From assembly GCA_018269055.1 (NCBI GenBank), contig JAFDVI010000020.1, forward strand, positions 248,001 through 312,000: DNA of 64,000 nucleotides, read 5' to 3'. Of this stretch, positions 61,895 to 64,000 are shown piece after piece. Both the position numbers and the translations under genes were made by a program. The stretch comes from Acidobacteriota bacterium (lineage in GTDB: Bacteria; Acidobacteriota; Blastocatellia; RBC074). Within the stretch, counting starts at the first letter, position 1, and each line of letters begins with the position of its first letter. Below the pieces are notes generated by a model that saw only the letters and a program-made list of their open reading frames with translations, searched no databases and was not told the origin of the DNA.

Positions 61895-63004
61895 CTAAGC
61901 TTCAACCTGCATATGACGCATCTTCCGCCACGCTTTGAGAAAGAAGAACGTTCCGACCAGCGCCAGCATCAGCGGCGCGTGCCACACGGCAGGCCAGCCG
62001 CCGCCGCGCACGAATCCATCGCGCGCCAGTTCAATGAAATACCGCGCGGGAACGAATGCCGAAATCCATCGAATGCCCGCCGGAATGTTCGACACAGGGA
62101 AGATGAATCCCGACAGCAAAAAGGACAGCAGGAATTGCACGCCCGCGACGGCCTGAATGGCGGCGGCTTGATTGGGAATCGAAACGCCGACCATCACGCC
62201 GAAACTGACGTTGCAGAAAAAGTACAGTGCCGTTCCCACCAACAGCGGCGTCGGATCGCCAGCGATTTTCAAATCGAACAGCGGTATGGAAACCAGCAAC
62301 GCCAGCACCCATTCGGCAGCCGCGATAATGAAATACGCAGCGATTTTGCCGAGCAGGAATTCGTGCGCCGAAATACTGGACACATACACTTGCAGAATCG
62401 TTTTCTGTTCCCCTTCGCGTGACATGGCCAGCGCAGCCAGCAGCGGCGGAAACAACGCCAGCACAACGGCGAACGCGCCCGGCCCGATGAACTTTCTGGA
62501 AGAAGCGCCGGGGTTGTACCACATGCGCGTTTCGGCCTTGATGGCGGGTTTGGTGTCAGCGGCGACGTTCAACTGCGCGGCAAACGCGTTGGTCAGCGCC
62601 GCCGCCTGCCCGCGCATGCTGTTGGCGGTGTTGGCGTCCACGGCGTCAAGCAACCATTGCACCTCGGCGGATTGGCCGCGCAGGTAATCGCGCTCGAAAT
62701 TTTCGGGAATCACCACCACCGCGCGCGCCTGTTCCGACGACATCATTTCTTCCGGTCGTTTGCCGGGTTCGGCTGGCACAACGCGAAACGTCAGCGAAGC
62801 GCCCAACAGGTCAATGTATTGGCGCGACAGCGGCGAACGGTCGTAATCCTGCACGACAACGGCAACGCCTTTGACGGAAAATGACAGCGCCGTTCCCAGC
62901 AGCGCCAACAAAATCAGCGGCAAAACCAACGCCAAGGCCACCGTCAGTTTGTCGCGAAACACCTGTGTCAGTTCTTTGCGCGCCTGGGCGATAATTCGTT
63001 TCAT
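61895..63004 (-). CDS. ABC-2 type permease (YbhS/YbhR-like)
   Basis: 369 residues from the ATG at 63004 (GGAGG upstream). The same layout as its neighbour: N-terminal helix (VALALVLPLILLALLGTAL), a periplasmic domain, then five helices with LAALAMSREGEQKTILQVYVSSISAHEFLLGKI. Paired with the 60657-61823 permease it should form a heterodimer powered by the ATPase upstream. Confidence 0.88.
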   Translation of the reverse strand: MKRIIAQARKELTQVFRDKLTVALALVLPLILLALLGTALSFSVKGVAVVVQDYDRSPLSRQYIDLLGASLTFRVVPAEPGKRPEEMMSSEQARAVVVIPENFERDYLRGQSAEVQWLLDAVDANTANSMRGQAAALTNAFAAQLNVAADTKPAIKAETRMWYNPGASSRKFIGPGAFAVVLALFPPLLAALAMSREGEQKTILQVYVSSISAHEFLLGKIAAYFIIAAAEWVLALLVSIPLFDLKIAGDPTPLLVGTALYFFCNVSFGVMVGVSIPNQAAAIQAVAGVQFLLSFLLSGFIFPVSNIPAGIRWISAFVPARYFIELARDGFVRGGGWPAVWHAPLMLALVGTFFFLKAWRKMRHMQVEA

Positions 63005-63017
63005 ATTCCTCCAAGAA

Positions 63018-63101
63018 AGTAGGGCAACCTGCCGAGGTTGCCTGGCATAAGCGAGAGACACATTTGAAGCAAGCAGAGCAACCTCGGCAGGTTGCCCTAC
63101 T
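63018..63101. repeat. Inverted repeat with GTAGGGCAACCTGCCGAGG arms
   Basis: Left arm 63019-63042 and inverted right arm 63077-63100 with about 34 bases between. It fills the gap between ATPase and permease genes, and its outer TAG is used as the stop codon of the ATPase gene. Confidence 0.85.
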
Positions 63102-64000
63102 CTAGCGCGGCCACTTTGCCTTCTTTTCTGGCCTGTTCGACGATGGCGATGAAAACGTCTTCCAGCGAAAATCGCTCTTCGTGTGCACTGGTCACCGCAA
63201 TGCCGTTTCCGCCCAGGCGTTGCCGCAAACGGCCGATTCCCGCCTTCGCGTCTTCATCCACGATCACGTGCAACCGGTCGCCGAACAGCGACACGCGCCA
63301 ACGATCCATTTCGGTTTTCAGCAAATCCGCCGCGTGTTGCGGTTGATCGGTAATCAATTCGATCAAGTGGCCAGTTTGCGCGGCTTTGATTCCGCTCGGC
63401 GTGCCTTCGGCAACCAGTTCACCCGCGACCATAAACCCCAGCCGGTTGCACTGTTCGGCTTCTTCCAGGTAATGCGTCGTGACCAGCACGGCGACGCCTC
63501 GATCCGCCAGTTGGTTGATCATTCGCCAGAACGCGCGGCGCGCCAGCGGGTCAACGCCCGAAGTCGGTTCGTCCAGAAAGAGCACGCTCGGTTCGTGCAT
63601 GATCGCCGCGCCAAAAGCTACGCGTTGTTTCCAACCGCCGGGCAATTCGCCTGTCAGCATTTGCCCGCGGCCTTCCAAACCGGAAAATTCCAACACCCAG
63701 CGTTTCTTTTCTTCGCGCTCTTCGGGCGGGACCTGATACACGCCCGCGAAAAATTCCAGGTTGTCATTGATCGTCAAATCGTCGTAGAGCGAAAACTTCT
63801 GCGACATATAGCCAATGCGGCGGCGCAGAAAGCTGGAGCGCAAACTTCCCTGCTCTCCGGCCAGTTCCATTTCGCCATCCGATGGAGCGAGCAAACCGCA
63901 CAGGATTTTGATCGTCGTGGTTTTGCCCGCGCCGTTCGCTCCCAGCAAGCCGTAAATTTCGCCGTATTTGACTTCGATGTTGACGTCTTTGACGGCGTGA
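63097..64000 (-). CDS. ABC transporter ATP-binding protein, partial at right edge
   Basis: About 300 codons inside the window; the 5' end lies beyond base 64000. The N-terminal part seen is HAVKDVNIEVKYGEIYGLLG, running into Walker A GANGAGKTTT. Signature LPGGWKQRV (a Gly-Gly-Trp variant), Walker B SVLFLDEPTSGVDP and switch TTHYLEEAEQCN follow, then a C-terminal regulatory domain (about 215-300). The group is the YbhF/DrrA type that drives ABC-2 permeases. Confidence 0.9.
   Translation of the reverse strand, partial: HAVKDVNIEVKYGEIYGLLGANGAGKTTTIKILCGLLAPSDGEMELAGEQGSLRSSFLRRRIGYMSQKFSLYDDLTINDNLEFFAGVYQVPPEEREEKKRWVLEFSGLEGRGQMLTGELPGGWKQRVAFGAAIMHEPSVLFLDEPTSGVDPLARRAFWRMINQLADRGVAVLVTTHYLEEAEQCNRLGFMVAGELVAEGTPSGIKAAQTGHLIELITDQPQHAADLLKTEMDRWRVSLFGDRLHVIVDEDAKAGIGRLRQRLGGNGIAVTSAHEERFSLEDVFIAIVEQARKEGKVAALE

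Overview
The window looks like a chromosomal segment of a Gram-negative, aerobically respiring bacterium, most likely an acidobacterium (class Blastocatellia is my best guess; this is inference from gene content, not a search). Pointers are a MacB/FtsX permease of the type common in Acidobacteria, a CarD regulator, an LptD-like outer-membrane LPS-assembly protein, a complete alternative complex III joined to a caa3-type oxidase, and many dispersed palindromic repeats between moderately GC-rich genes.

Layout. 1-2.1 kb: a pentapeptide-repeat protein running off the left edge with a small HTH gene before it, then a divergent zinc-finger gene. 2.1-6.2 kb: lptD, carD (TTG start) and a secreted alpha/beta hydrolase. 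6.2-11 kb: a MacAB-like adaptor/ATPase/permease set on the minus strand. 11.3-15.4 kb: a second ABC ATPase/FtsX permease pair whose permease contains three in-frame stretches of dispersed repeat. 15.5-25.4 kb: a PQQ-propeller protein, two polytopic membrane proteins (PTPS-related, PIG-V-like), hemW, threonine aldolase, cmk, an unknown protein and an M28 peptidase. 25.7-29.3 kb: a hemC-hemD fusion followed upstream by a decayed TIR/NB-ARC/WD40 gene. 29.5-32.3 kb: moxR and DUF58 genes with a four-helix-bundle (S23/IVP) gene wedged between them. 32.3-37.6 kb: DUF4870 protein, a sigma-54 response regulator, and a probable choline transporter/phosphatidylcholine synthase pair, then a TSUP permease. 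37.7-51.3 kb (minus): actABCDEF, a small membrane protein, sco and coxBACD, ending in a strong intrinsic terminator. 51.8-57.4 kb: a PA-IL-like secreted protein, a LytS-type kinase, a DUF4350 protein and a polytopic membrane protein. 57.4-60.2 kb: an accessory patch (DUF6010-like cassette between 66-bp direct repeats, DUF3825 protein, a small Cys/His protein, a secreted protein). 60.6 kb-right edge: an ABC-2 efflux operon cut by the right edge.

The respiratory cluster works as one unit: menaquinol is oxidised by alternative complex III, electrons pass through the pentaheme and monoheme cytochromes to CoxB (which carries its own cytochrome c domain) and CoxA; Sco loads copper. The choline importer and CDP-alcohol transferase probably make phosphatidylcholine from external choline in one step.

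The strongest unexplained signal is the repeat landscape. Besides REPIN-like hairpins, there are at least six unrelated tandem words that all have a 7-base period, usually laid out as two inverted arms; one such pair encloses the four-helix-bundle gene, another supplies the lipoprotein signal peptide of ActE, and others are read in frame inside an FtsX permease. No tRNA, rRNA or CRISPR array was recognised.
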